A DNA stretch of 64,000 nucleotides, taken from the NCBI GenBank assembly GCA_902632605.1, contig CACPDB010000001.1, positions 1 to 64,000 of the forward strand, written 5' to 3'. This document shows positions 46,883 through 56,439 of this stretch, piece after piece (the stretch's first letter is position 1; each line of letters opens with the position of its first letter). The notes under the pieces were generated by a model, which saw nothing but the letters and a program-made list of their open reading frames with translations, was not told the DNA's origin and ran no database searches. The position numbers and the translations under genes are program-made. This DNA comes from an uncultured SAR86 cluster bacterium (GTDB taxonomy: Bacteria; Pseudomonadota; Gammaproteobacteria; Magnimaribacterales; AG-339-G14).

Positions 46883-48289
46883 ATGCTTTCCTTAACAGAA
46901 AATCTTTCAAAATTAGAAAGTATAAAAATCACTGGATTTACAGAAAATTCAAATTTTGTAGAGCCAAATTATGCTTTCATATCTTTTTCAAAAAATCCAA
47001 AGGAAGCTCTTAAGTTTTCCAAAGATGCCATTGATAGAGGCGCCATAATTGTTATTAGCCAAGTAAACCTTCAAGAACAATTAAAGGATAAAAATTTGTT
47101 TGACTCAAATTTAATAGATCATAAAGATAAATATTTAGAGATCCTATTTGCAAGATCTAAGAAAAGTATAAAGATTTTAGGAATTACCGGTACAAATGGA
47201 AAATCTTCCACCGCATTTTTTCTTCATCAGCTTTTGTCTTTTAAGGATTCCAATTCGACTCTATTAACTAATATGCCAGAAGTTTCAAATCTTAAAAATA
47301 CACAATTTACTCCCTTAACTACTCCAGATAATTTTTTACTTCACCATTTTTTAAAAAAATCTATCGATTTAAAGAGAAAATACTTCCTTATGGAAGTTTC
47401 CTCACATGGCATAGATCAAAGAAGAATTTCTGGTGTAGATTTCTTTGCTAAATCCCTCACTAGTTTTTCAAAAGACCATCTTGATTATCATAAAAATCTT
47501 AGAGGGTACAGAAAAGCCAAGAAAAGCTTTTTTTCACCGTTAGATGAAAATAACATCGTATCTATTGATAATGATTTAGGGAAGGAGATTTATTCTGAAA
47601 ACAAAACAACTCTGACTGTTTCAGTCAATAATAAAGCTGCAGATTTGTATTTAGATAATAACTTAATAAATACACCCTGGGGAAATTTAAAAAATTTACT
47701 GCCCATTGAAAGTAAATTTATGATTTCTAATTTTTTGTGTGCTTTGGGTCTATATGGAAAAATATTCAATGAAATAGATATTAATCCTGAAATTCTTCAA
47801 AACGTCACAAACCTTCCGGGTAGACTACAAAAAACTCCTTTATTTGAAGACAAAATTTGTTATGTAGACTATGCACACACCCCAGATGCATTGAAATCTG
47901 TTTTGGATTATTTGAGAAGTAGGTATAAAGGGAAAATCATAACTTTATTTGGGTGTGGCGGGGAAAGAGATTCATCCAAAAGAGGGGACATGGGAAAAAT
48001 CGCCCAAGAAAAATCAGACTTTCAAATTATTACAAACGATAATCCAAGAAATGAAGATCCAAAAAAAATAGTTTCTCAAATTATTGAAGAAATGCATTTA
48101 AAAAACTTTGACATTATTTTTGATAGAAAAGAAGCTATTTCTGAGGGCTTAAAAAGACTTAAGAAATTGGAACCGGATTCAGTTTTGCTTATTGCTGGAA
48201 AAGGCCACGAGAACTTTCAAATTCTCAGGGGTGAAGAAATAGAATTTAATGATACAAAAATTTTGAATGATCTGAGGGATGTTATTTAA
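46883..48289 (+). CDS. murE: UDP-MurNAc-L-Ala-D-Glu:meso-diaminopimelate ligase
   Basis: Adds the third residue to the peptidoglycan stem peptide. The 468 residues carry the ATP loop GITGTNGKSSTAFF, the EVSSHGIDQRR region, DYAHTPDALKSVL and DNPRNEDP. DNPR is the signature for meso-diaminopimelate, so the wall should be the standard Gram-negative A1-gamma type. A little shorter than E. coli (495) in the N-terminal domain. It overlaps murF by 11 bases. Confidence 0.96.
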   Translation: MLSLTENLSKLESIKITGFTENSNFVEPNYAFISFSKNPKEALKFSKDAIDRGAIIVISQVNLQEQLKDKNLFDSNLIDHKDKYLEILFARSKKSIKILGITGTNGKSSTAFFLHQLLSFKDSNSTLLTNMPEVSNLKNTQFTPLTTPDNFLLHHFLKKSIDLKRKYFLMEVSSHGIDQRRISGVDFFAKSLTSFSKDHLDYHKNLRGYRKAKKSFFSPLDENNIVSIDNDLGKEIYSENKTTLTVSVNNKAADLYLDNNLINTPWGNLKNLLPIESKFMISNFLCALGLYGKIFNEIDINPEILQNVTNLPGRLQKTPLFEDKICYVDYAHTPDALKSVLDYLRSRYKGKIITLFGCGGERDSSKRGDMGKIAQEKSDFQIITNDNPRNEDPKKIVSQIIEEMHLKNFDIIFDRKEAISEGLKRLKKLEPDSVLLIAGKGHENFQILRGEEIEFNDTKILNDLRDVI

Positions 48290-49544
48290 CAAAAATATAG
48301 AAAACCTAGCGGCTTTTGGAGGAGGCAAAATTTATTGTCAAAATATAGACTTCAAAAAAATAGTATTTAATTCAAAAGATATTAAAAGAGGAGATGTATT
48401 CTTACCTCTCAAAGGACAAAATCACGATGCTCATAAATTCATTTCTGAAGCATATGATCTTGGGGCTGCATGTGTTATTTCTGAAAAAAAGATTGATGAT
48501 AAAAATCATATTCTTGTTAAGAATACAAATGCTTTCTTAGAAAATATAGCCAAAAAACAAAGAGAACTTTTTGAAGGCCTGGTAATAGGTATTACAGGGA
48601 GTAATGGCAAAACCACAACAAAAGAAACCCTAACTAAATATTTCAGGGACAAACTGAAGCAAGATGATGTCTATAAAAGTTATGGAAATTTTAATAATTT
48701 TTTCGGACTTTGTTTTTCTCTTTTGGAATTAAATCCTCATCATAAAGTTGGGTTTTTTGAAATTGGAACAAGCAATCCCGGAGAAATTTCTAACCTAGCA
48801 AATATTTTGAAAATGAATCTAAGCATAATTACAAATATCGGAAATGCTCACTTAGAAGGCTTGAAAAATATAGACGGCGTAGCTAATGAAAAAAGTGATA
48901 TTTTTGTTTTCACTAAAGAAGGAGGATATTGTTTAGGAGATATCCCAAATGAGTATTTAAATCTTGCAAGAGATAAGTCATCTGGAAAAAAAAGAATTTT
49001 CATAAGTGAAAATAATCCAAGAGAATTAATGAAAACAGCCATTATGAAAATTAATGATCTTTTGAAGCTAGAGTATCTGCCTAATGAGGTAGATAGTTTT
49101 CTAGGTAAAAAAATTAATGTGCCTGGTAGGTTTGAAATAAAGAAATCAAAGTCAAGAGCCCTCATCATTGACGATTCTTACAACGCAAATCCAGATTCCT
49201 TTTCTTATGCTTTCAAAAAAATAAAAAATCTAGACCTTACAAAAATTTCTTCAAGTAAAAAAGATTCAAAATATCAAAAAAAAATATGTGTTATGGGAAA
49301 AATGGGAGAACTTGGAGAAAAGTCTGAAGACATGCATAAATACATTCTCAAAGAAGCATCTTCAATATTTGATGTTGTTTTGGCAATAGATTTTAAGGTG
49401 AATTTAAAAGCTTCAAATATATTTTTTTATAAGAGAGAAAAAATTGATTCTTATTTGAAGGAATATCTTGATGAAGATGTTTTAATTTTCTTCAAGGGTT
49501 CGCGTTCGGTTAAAATGGAAAACATCATCAAGAACCTTACTTAA
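48279..49544 (+). CDS. murF: UDP-MurNAc-tripeptide:D-alanyl-D-alanine ligase
   Basis: Adds D-Ala-D-Ala to complete the UDP-MurNAc pentapeptide. The 421 residues have the N-terminal substrate domain (FNSKDIKRGDVFLPLKGQNHDAHKFI), the ATP loop GITGSNGKTTTKE, the EIGTSNPGEI block, ITNIGNAHLEG and IDDSYNANPDSF. Near family length (E. coli 452). It starts inside the end of murE and lies one base before mraY. Confidence 0.96.
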   Translation: MLFNKNIENLAAFGGGKIYCQNIDFKKIVFNSKDIKRGDVFLPLKGQNHDAHKFISEAYDLGAACVISEKKIDDKNHILVKNTNAFLENIAKKQRELFEGLVIGITGSNGKTTTKETLTKYFRDKLKQDDVYKSYGNFNNFFGLCFSLLELNPHHKVGFFEIGTSNPGEISNLANILKMNLSIITNIGNAHLEGLKNIDGVANEKSDIFVFTKEGGYCLGDIPNEYLNLARDKSSGKKRIFISENNPRELMKTAIMKINDLLKLEYLPNEVDSFLGKKINVPGRFEIKKSKSRALIIDDSYNANPDSFSYAFKKIKNLDLTKISSSKKDSKYQKKICVMGKMGELGEKSEDMHKYILKEASSIFDVVLAIDFKVNLKASNIFFYKREKIDSYLKEYLDEDVLIFFKGSRSVKMENIIKNLT

Positions 49545-49545
49545 A

Positions 49546-50628
49546 ATGTTTTTACCAATACTTGAATATTTAGCGGAAAGCTTCGGACCTTTAAGAATCT
49601 TTAACTATTTCACTTTTAGAGCAATTCTTGCAACTTTAACCTCATTGGTCTTTATACTTTTTTTTGGAAAAACCTTCATAAGATTCATAGCAAAACAAAA
49701 ATATGGTCAGATTATCAGGGATGAAGGCCCACAAAGTCATTTAGAAAAAAAGGGGACTCCTACGATGGGAGGGTTACTAATTTTATTTTCTATTGTATTT
49801 TCTTGCCTATGTTGGGGAGATTTAAGTAATAAATATCTTTTAATTTCAATAGCAGTAACCTTTTTATTCGGTATTATTGGTCTAATTGATGACTATTTAA
49901 AACTGCGTCATTCAAATAGCAAAGGTCTGAGTGGCAGAAGTAGGCTTTTGTGGGAAATTTTAGTGGCTTTATCTGCAAGTTCATTAATTTACTATTTTGC
50001 CACTAGCGCAGAAGAAACTACTTTGTTTCTTCCTTTTTTCAAAGACTTTGCTCTGCAACTTGGAATTTGGTTCATATTATTTAGCGCTTTGGTTCTAGTT
50101 GCAACTGCAAATGCTGTTAATTTAACTGACGGGTTAGATGGACTGGCAATAATGCCTTCTGTAATGGTGGCTGCAGGAATGGGAATAATTGCATACATTT
50201 CGGGTAATGCAATTCTTTCGGATTATCTTAATGTTCCTTATCTTTTTTATTCAACCGAAATAGTAATTTTTTGCGGGGCTTTAGTTGGAGCTGGGATAGG
50301 GTTTCTTTGGTTTAATACTTATCCAGCGCAAATATTCATGGGCGATGTAGGATCTCTATCTTTAGGTGCGGCATTAGGAATTATCGCAGTAAGTATAAGA
50401 CAAGAGTTTATATTGATGTTGATGGGGGGAGTTTTTGTAATTGAAACCATGTCAGTAATTCTCCAGGTTGCTTCTTTCAAATTAACTGGCAAAAGAATAT
50501 TTAAAATGGCTCCTTTACATCATCATTATGAACTTTCAGGGCTGGCTGAACCAAAAATAATTGTCAGATTTTGGATCGTTACCTTAATTCTCGTTCTTTT
50601 TGCTTTAGCTACTTTTAGACTAAGATAA
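49546..50628 (+). CDS. mraY: phospho-N-acetylmuramoyl-pentapeptide transferase
   Basis: Inner-membrane enzyme that makes lipid I. The 360 residues equal E. coli and form ten hydrophobic helices. Motifs: DEGPQSHLEKKGTPTMGGLL, the aspartate pair in GLIDDYLK, NLTDGLDGLA, FMGDVGSLSLGAALG and the cytoplasmic APLHHHYEL histidine loop. All active-site aspartates are present. It is 2 bases from murD. Confidence 0.98.
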   Translation: MFLPILEYLAESFGPLRIFNYFTFRAILATLTSLVFILFFGKTFIRFIAKQKYGQIIRDEGPQSHLEKKGTPTMGGLLILFSIVFSCLCWGDLSNKYLLISIAVTFLFGIIGLIDDYLKLRHSNSKGLSGRSRLLWEILVALSASSLIYYFATSAEETTLFLPFFKDFALQLGIWFILFSALVLVATANAVNLTDGLDGLAIMPSVMVAAGMGIIAYISGNAILSDYLNVPYLFYSTEIVIFCGALVGAGIGFLWFNTYPAQIFMGDVGSLSLGAALGIIAVSIRQEFILMLMGGVFVIETMSVILQVASFKLTGKRIFKMAPLHHHYELSGLAEPKIIVRFWIVTLILVLFALATFRLR

Positions 50629-50630
50629 AA

Positions 50631-51833
50631 ATGAATTCAGTTAAACCTGTGCTTATCCTTGGCAAAGGAATTACAGGAGAGTCATTTAGAGAATATTTTT
50701 CTAAAAAAAAACAACCATTCATTACTTTCGACACGAGAGTAAGAAAGGAGGATTTCAATTTAAAAAAAAATTTAGATTTTAATTTTATTTCCGAAGAAGA
50801 AATCAATTTTACCAACTTAAAATTTATAGCTTGTAGCCCAGGATTTGACTTAAATCACAACATAATCGAAACAGCAAAAGAAAAAAATATTGAAATTAAA
50901 AGTGATATAAATATTTTTTTAGAAGAAAACACATCAAAAAAAATACTAATTTCTGGAACCAATGGAAAATCAACAGTTTGTTCATGGTTAGAAAAATTAT
51001 TCAATTACCAAAATTTAGATACTCTTGCCATTGGAAATATCGGAAGACCAGTTTTGGAATTTGTAGAAGAAAAAAAAGATTTTTTTGTTGTAGAGGTTTC
51101 TAGCTTTCATTTGGATATAGCGCCGCTACCCAAATTCAAATTATCAGTTTTGTTAAATATTTCACCTGATCATATTGATCGACATGGAAGCTTTAATGAT
51201 TATGCAAAAATAAAAAAGAAGATAAGTGATAGTAGTGAAATTTCAATTGTTAATGAAAATCTCAAAGAATTTATTCCTCAAGCTGATTATTTTTTTAGCA
51301 ATAAAGGGCCTGTAAAAGATCAAAACTTTAATGCAATCAAAGAAATTTGTTCCTGCTTAAATCTTAATATTTTAGAAAAAGATATTTTGAATTGTTTTGC
51401 TCAGCTTCCTCACAGAATGGAACTTTTTCATCAGTTAGATGGAAACATAACGTTTATAGACGATTCAAAAGCAACTAATGTAGCTTCATCATTAGAAGGT
51501 CTGAAAAGTGTAGACGAATCCAAGTCATTGATAGTCTTTTGCGGAGGAAGATCAAAAGATCAGGATTTTAAAAGTTTCACTGATTATCTAAATAAACGTG
51601 CAAAGAAAATTTATTATTTTGGAGAGAGTACAAAGATTTTAAAAAAGCTTTTTGATTCGTCAAAGTCTCAAGAAGTTTCAAGCCTGGAAGAAGCAGTTCA
51701 TTCTGCTTTTAAAATTATTGAAAGTGATACCACTTTGATTCTTTCACCAGCTTGTTCTAGTTTAGACATGTTTGAAAGCTTTGAGGAAAGAGGAAAAAAA
51801 TTTAAGGATTTAGTTTTAAATGCCAAATTTTAA
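50631..51833 (+). CDS. murD: UDP-N-acetylmuramoylalanine:D-glutamate ligase
   Basis: Adds D-Glu to UDP-MurNAc-L-Ala. The 400 residues begin with a Rossmann segment (VLILGKGITGES), then the ATP loop ISGTNGKSTVCSWL, EVSSFHLD, LNISPDHIDRHGSF, LPHRME and the C-terminal DDSKATNVASSL and FCGGRSKDQDF motifs. Shorter than E. coli (438), with compact loops. It overlaps ftsW by 14 bases. Confidence 0.95.
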   Translation: MNSVKPVLILGKGITGESFREYFSKKKQPFITFDTRVRKEDFNLKKNLDFNFISEEEINFTNLKFIACSPGFDLNHNIIETAKEKNIEIKSDINIFLEENTSKKILISGTNGKSTVCSWLEKLFNYQNLDTLAIGNIGRPVLEFVEEKKDFFVVEVSSFHLDIAPLPKFKLSVLLNISPDHIDRHGSFNDYAKIKKKISDSSEISIVNENLKEFIPQADYFFSNKGPVKDQNFNAIKEICSCLNLNILEKDILNCFAQLPHRMELFHQLDGNITFIDDSKATNVASSLEGLKSVDESKSLIVFCGGRSKDQDFKSFTDYLNKRAKKIYYFGESTKILKKLFDSSKSQEVSSLEEAVHSAFKIIESDTTLILSPACSSLDMFESFEERGKKFKDLVLNAKF

Positions 51834-52986
51834 AAACCAATCAACATTGCAAAGGATTTTTCTCGGCAAGCACGACCGCTCACTCGGCTTTGCTGATATT
51901 GATATACCTATGTTGTTTATTTCAACGTTCTTATTATTTTTTGGTATTGTCATGGTCACTTCTGTTTCTCTCCCTCTTACCTCAGGGTCACTCAATATGA
52001 CTTTGAGTCACATTCAAAAAATTTTCATTGCGTTTGTTTTTGCATCATTTGCATTTAGGATGCCAATGAGTTTTTGGCAAAAAAACTCAATTTATTTTTT
52101 AATGTTTTCTTTACTTTTATTGATATTGGTTTTTGTCCCCTTTATAGGAAAAGAAGTTAATGGCGCATTCAGATGGATTAGAGTTTTGGGATTTTCTTTT
52201 CAGCCCTCTGAATTAATGAAGTTTTCTCTCATCATTTATATATCCTCATATTGCATCAGAAAATATGACGAATTTAGAGAAGAATGGTTGGGCTTTTTTA
52301 AACCAGTTTTTTTGATTTCGCTTTCTATATTGCTTATTTTGCTTGAACCAGATTTAGGTTCATCGGTAGTAATATTTATTGTATCTTTTACTATACTTTT
52401 CATAGCTGGAGCCCCTTTAAAGCATCTTCTTTCAATCTTTATAGTTGGATTATTTACATTTATTGGTTTGATATTTACGGCGACCTACAGAATTAAAAGA
52501 ATTATGGGATATTTAGATCCTTGGAATAGTGAATTTTCAGGGCAGTTAAGAGCTTCTTTAGGCGCAATAAGTAATGGTCAATGGTTTGGAGCAGGCATCG
52601 GAAATAGTCAGATGAAAGAGGGATTTTTGTCGGATGCTCAAACCGACTTTATTTTTGCGATTATCACAGAAGAATTAGGTATTGTTTTTAGCTTAGTTTT
52701 AATTTTAGCTTTCTCATACTTAGTCTTTAGATGTTTTTTGATAGGAAGATATGCTCGTCAAAATGATTATACTTTTGGTTCTTTAGTATCATATGGAGCA
52801 GGTGTTTTAATAGCTCTACATGTGTTTATAAATATTGGTGTTTCAACAGGATTGTTGCCTACAAAGGGAATTCCCTTGCCTTTAATAAGCTTTGGAGGCT
52901 CTAACTTGATGCTTATGTTTGTCTTAATTGCCTTAGTTCAAAAAATAAAGATTGAGGCAAACTTTTCAAATAAAGTTTCTGTCTAA
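51820..52986 (+). CDS. ftsW: peptidoglycan glycosyltransferase FtsW
   Basis: SEDS-family septal glycan polymerase that works with FtsI. The 388 residues form ten membrane helices; the family signature FQPSELMKFSLII is present, as are the catalytic-region EPDLGSS and the C-terminal GIPLPLISFGGSNLM. The cytoplasmic N-terminus (FLGKHDRSLGFADIDIPM) is encoded by unusually G+C-rich codons (CTC, GGC, CAC, CGC) for this genome. MurG follows after 5 bases. Confidence 0.96.
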   Translation: MPNFKNQSTLQRIFLGKHDRSLGFADIDIPMLFISTFLLFFGIVMVTSVSLPLTSGSLNMTLSHIQKIFIAFVFASFAFRMPMSFWQKNSIYFLMFSLLLLILVFVPFIGKEVNGAFRWIRVLGFSFQPSELMKFSLIIYISSYCIRKYDEFREEWLGFFKPVFLISLSILLILLEPDLGSSVVIFIVSFTILFIAGAPLKHLLSIFIVGLFTFIGLIFTATYRIKRIMGYLDPWNSEFSGQLRASLGAISNGQWFGAGIGNSQMKEGFLSDAQTDFIFAIITEELGIVFSLVLILAFSYLVFRCFLIGRYARQNDYTFGSLVSYGAGVLIALHVFINIGVSTGLLPTKGIPLPLISFGGSNLMLMFVLIALVQKIKIEANFSNKVSV

Positions 52987-52991
52987 AAAAT

Positions 52992-54089
52992 ATGTCAGAT
53001 AAAAATAAAAAAATTATTATCTGTGCAGGGGGAACAGGGGGACATGTATTTCCTGCAAAAAGATTAAGCGAAATGCTTTTAAGAGAAGGCGTTGAAGTTA
53101 GGTGGATTGGTTCTTCAAGGGGACCAGAAGAACAAATATGTAAAGATTTAGGTATAAAATTCCATCGGTATCCTTTAACCGGCTTCAGAGGTAAATCTCT
53201 ATTTTTTAAAATCATAAGCTTTATTTTTTTGATTTTCTCATTCTTAAGATTTTTTCTAGAATTTCAAATTGGGAATATTTTTGCCAAAAGAAATACTTTG
53301 GTTTGCTTTGGAGGTTATGTTTCTTTGATAGGTATGTCACACTTTACTGGACCAATCTATATCCAAGAACAAAATTCTATACCTGGTTCCACAAATAAAC
53401 TTTTGGCTAAATATAAAAAAATAGATAAGATTTTTTGCGGTTTTCCAAAAACTCAAGATTTTTTTGAAGAAAAAAAAGCAATATTCTCTGGTAATTTAAT
53501 TAATCTCGATGCAAAAAAAGTTGAGAAAAAGAATCCGCGTTCTTATGAATTAGATATCAAGATTATGGGGGGAAGTCTTGGTGCTAGATTGATTAATAAA
53601 ACTGTTCCCAAGGTTTTTAGCAAGCTATCAGAGGATTTCCCTGATTTAAAATTAATTTTGTCGCACCAATGTGGCAATGGAAATTTCGAAGAAACAAAAT
53701 CATATTACGATTCTTATAAAACAAACTTTGATTTAAAGCTTTTTGAATTTGTAGAGAATATGGAAAACTTTTATTCAAACGCAGACCTAGTAATTTCAAG
53801 AGCTGGTGCTTTGTCTGTTTCTGAAATTTGTGAAACTCAAAATATTGCAATTTTTATTCCCTTAAAAAATTCAATAGATAATCATCAATATGAAAATGCT
53901 AAATTCTTGGCAGAAAAAAACTCGGCATTTATTTGTGAAGAGGATTTTATGGAAGAAAACTTAAAAAAAATCTTATTTGAAATTATTAAAAATCCTGAGA
54001 TTCTTGAAAATATGAAAAAAAACATAGCCAAGGTTTCTCTAACGGACAAAAATAATATTATTGTCAAAAACATTCTTTCAAATGAATGA
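52992..54089 (+). CDS. murG: UDP-GlcNAc:lipid I N-acetylglucosaminyltransferase
   Basis: Peripheral inner-membrane enzyme that makes lipid II. The 365 residues contain CAGGTGGHVFPAKRL at the N-terminus, QEQNSIPGSTNKLL, the IMGGSLGARLIN turn, and ISRAGALSVSE with NHQYENAKFL in the UDP-GlcNAc-binding half. Length equals E. coli (355). The end overlaps murC by 8 bases. Confidence 0.95.
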   Translation: MSDKNKKIIICAGGTGGHVFPAKRLSEMLLREGVEVRWIGSSRGPEEQICKDLGIKFHRYPLTGFRGKSLFFKIISFIFLIFSFLRFFLEFQIGNIFAKRNTLVCFGGYVSLIGMSHFTGPIYIQEQNSIPGSTNKLLAKYKKIDKIFCGFPKTQDFFEEKKAIFSGNLINLDAKKVEKKNPRSYELDIKIMGGSLGARLINKTVPKVFSKLSEDFPDLKLILSHQCGNGNFEETKSYYDSYKTNFDLKLFEFVENMENFYSNADLVISRAGALSVSEICETQNIAIFIPLKNSIDNHQYENAKFLAEKNSAFICEEDFMEENLKKILFEIIKNPEILENMKKNIAKVSLTDKNNIIVKNILSNE

Positions 54090-55452
54090 TATAAAAAAAA
54101 TACATTTAATTGGAATAGGTGGTGCTGGCATGAGTGGTATTGCTGAAATATTAATTAATTTAGATTATGAAATTTCTGGTTCAGATTTACTTGATACTCC
54201 CATAACGCAAAGACTTGAATCTCTTGGAGCAAAGATTTTTTATACCCATGATGCTTCAAATGTAGCAGAAAAGGACCTTGTTGTTATTTCATCGGCTATT
54301 TCAAATGAAAACTTAGAGGTATCTCATGCAGAAAAATTAAAAATTCCAGTTATTAAAAGAGCTGAAATGCTCGCAAATTTAATGATGCTTAAAGAAAGTG
54401 TTGCAATAGCTGGCAGTCATGGCAAAACCACAATAACTTGTATTCTTGCTCATATTTTTAGTACTAATGAACTTGATCCTACATACATCATTGGCGGGAA
54501 GGTGGAATCCTTTGCATCAAATGCGAAGCTTGGAAAAGGAAATCATATTCTTACGGAAGCTGATGAAAGTGATGGCTCGTTCTTATTATTAAGACCTCAT
54601 AAAACAGTAATTGCTAACATAGATAATGATCATTTGGAGACTTACGACAACAGTATTGAAAAACTAAAACAATCCTTTAAGGACTTTTGTTTGAAAACAC
54701 CCTTTCAAGGTCGAATATTTGCTAATGGCGATTCTCCTGAAGTATTAGAAGTCATCGAAAACCTTCCTCGGAACGTATCTTTGTTTGGCTTTTCTGAAAA
54801 CAATGATTTTCAAATATTAAACTTCACGCAAGACAAAGACGGTTCTAATTTTATTTTATTTGATAAAAATAATGATAATAAGATGAGCTTTAAAACAAAT
54901 ATGCTAGGAAAGCATAACATTTTAAACGTAGCAGCAGCTATAACTGTGTCCCTCGATGAGGGAATTTCTTTTGAAGGAATAAAACGGGCTTTAGAAAAGT
55001 TCATTGTTATCGAACGAAGATTTCAACTAATATCTGAAAAAGTCTTTGAAAAAGACATAATTCTTATTGACGATTATGGACATCATCCAGAAGAATTAAG
55101 AGTTTCAATTAATACAGTTAAAGAAGTTTGGCCTAATAGAAAACTTCTGGTTGTTTTCCAGCCCCATAGGTATACACGAACAAAAGCTTTGTTTGATGAT
55201 TTTATAAAGCTTTTATCTTCTTGCGAAAATTTGATTCTTTTGGAGATCTATCCAGCAAGTGAAAAACCGATTCCAAACTATGAAAGTGATGACCTTATTA
55301 GAGAGATACATAAATCAAATCCATCGGCGAAACTGGTAAGAGGAATAGAGGAGGCATATGATGCAATGAAAGAAATCGCTGAGGATAATTTCATTTTTCT
55401 TACACAAGGGGCTGGAAATACTTCGTTACTAGCAAAAAAATTTAAAAATTAA
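54082..55452 (+). CDS. murC: UDP-N-acetylmuramate:L-alanine ligase
   Basis: Adds the first amino acid to UDP-MurNAc. The 456 residues start at ATG 54082 (NDIKKIHLIGIGGAGMSGIAEIL); a TTG seven codons upstream adds residues not expected in MurC. Motifs: SGSD, the ATP loop IAGSHGKTTI, EADESDGSFL, NIDNDHLETY, IDDYGHHPEEL and FQPHRYTR. Standard order murG-murC-ddl. It shares one base with ddl (TAATG). Confidence 0.96.
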   Translation: MNDIKKIHLIGIGGAGMSGIAEILINLDYEISGSDLLDTPITQRLESLGAKIFYTHDASNVAEKDLVVISSAISNENLEVSHAEKLKIPVIKRAEMLANLMMLKESVAIAGSHGKTTITCILAHIFSTNELDPTYIIGGKVESFASNAKLGKGNHILTEADESDGSFLLLRPHKTVIANIDNDHLETYDNSIEKLKQSFKDFCLKTPFQGRIFANGDSPEVLEVIENLPRNVSLFGFSENNDFQILNFTQDKDGSNFILFDKNNDNKMSFKTNMLGKHNILNVAAAITVSLDEGISFEGIKRALEKFIVIERRFQLISEKVFEKDIILIDDYGHHPEELRVSINTVKEVWPNRKLLVVFQPHRYTRTKALFDDFIKLLSSCENLILLEIYPASEKPIPNYESDDLIREIHKSNPSAKLVRGIEEAYDAMKEIAEDNFIFLTQGAGNTSLLAKKFKN

Positions 55453-56369
55453 TGAAGATAGAAAATTTAAGGATTGGCATTGTCTGTGGAGGCTTTTCAA
55501 ACGAAAGAGAAATTTCTTTGAGAGGAGCTAAGTCAATTCATCAAGAATTGCTTTCAAAAAAAATTAATTCCAAACTCATTGATATCAAAGATAAAAATGA
55601 AATGCATAATGAAGAAATGTATAAGGGAATTGATTTTGCTCTTGTAATGATTCATGGAAAAGGTGGAGAAGATGGCGAAGTTCAAGGGTTTTTATCATCA
55701 TTGAACATTAAGTTTTCAGGAAGTGATATTTTAGGTCTAAAAAATTCATATGACAAAGTTCTTACCAAACAAATTTGGTCTCACAATCAAATAAATACTC
55801 CTCAATATGTATCAGAAATTAATAACTGGTCTGAACTGCCTGATTTTTTAAAAAAGACTTCAAAACTGGTTATCAAACCAAGTAAAGAAGGTTCCAGTCT
55901 AGGAGTATCCATTATAAATAATAATTCAGAAAATTTTTCAAAGGCAATTAAACATGCAAAAAAATATGAAGGCACCCCAATCATTGAAGAATTTATTCCT
56001 GGAAGAGAACTTACTATCTCAGTTTTAGGAGATTTAATTTGTGCCCCAATAGAAATTGAAGCTCAAGAAGAATTTTATAATTTCGAAGCTAAATACAATA
56101 GGACTGATACATCTTATAGCTTTCCTGTTTTTGCTGAGGAGAAACTAGATGTTCTCAAAAAGCTTTCAAAGAATGCTTTTGACCTTTTAGGGTGTGATAA
56201 GTGGGGGAGAGTAGATCTAATTGAATATGAAGATAAATTCTACTTTATTGAAGTAAATACCGTTCCGGGAATGACGGAGACCAGTTTAGTGCCTAAATCA
56301 GCAGAAAAAGAGGGCTTAAGTTTCTATGAACTCATAAAAAAAATAATAATGGAATCTATTGATAATTGA
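55452..56369 (+). CDS. ddl: D-alanine:D-alanine ligase
   Basis: ATP-grasp enzyme making D-Ala-D-Ala for MurF. The 305 residues equal E. coli DdlB and carry GGFSNEREISLRGA, MIHGKGGEDGEVQGFL, KPSKEGSSLGVS, the EEFIPGRELTISVLG block and FIEVNTVPGMTETSLVP. It is the last gene of the dcw cluster here; ftsQ, which normally follows ddl, is upstream instead. 70 bases separate it from rpsF, and that gap must hold the rpsF promoter, but no convincing boxes were found. Confidence 0.97.
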   Translation: MKIENLRIGIVCGGFSNEREISLRGAKSIHQELLSKKINSKLIDIKDKNEMHNEEMYKGIDFALVMIHGKGGEDGEVQGFLSSLNIKFSGSDILGLKNSYDKVLTKQIWSHNQINTPQYVSEINNWSELPDFLKKTSKLVIKPSKEGSSLGVSIINNNSENFSKAIKHAKKYEGTPIIEEFIPGRELTISVLGDLICAPIEIEAQEEFYNFEAKYNRTDTSYSFPVFAEEKLDVLKKLSKNAFDLLGCDKWGRVDLIEYEDKFYFIEVNTVPGMTETSLVPKSAEKEGLSFYELIKKIIMESIDN

Positions 56370-56439
56370 GTCCTTTTAACTTAGACTTCGCGTGTTTCTT
56401 GAGTCTTACTTAAAAGATTCATACCCATAAGGAGCCAAA

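Noticed and set aside
56370-56439. Promoter of rpsF
   Set aside because: TTGAGT (56399-56404) has no acceptable -10 box at the right distance; the call would be a guess.
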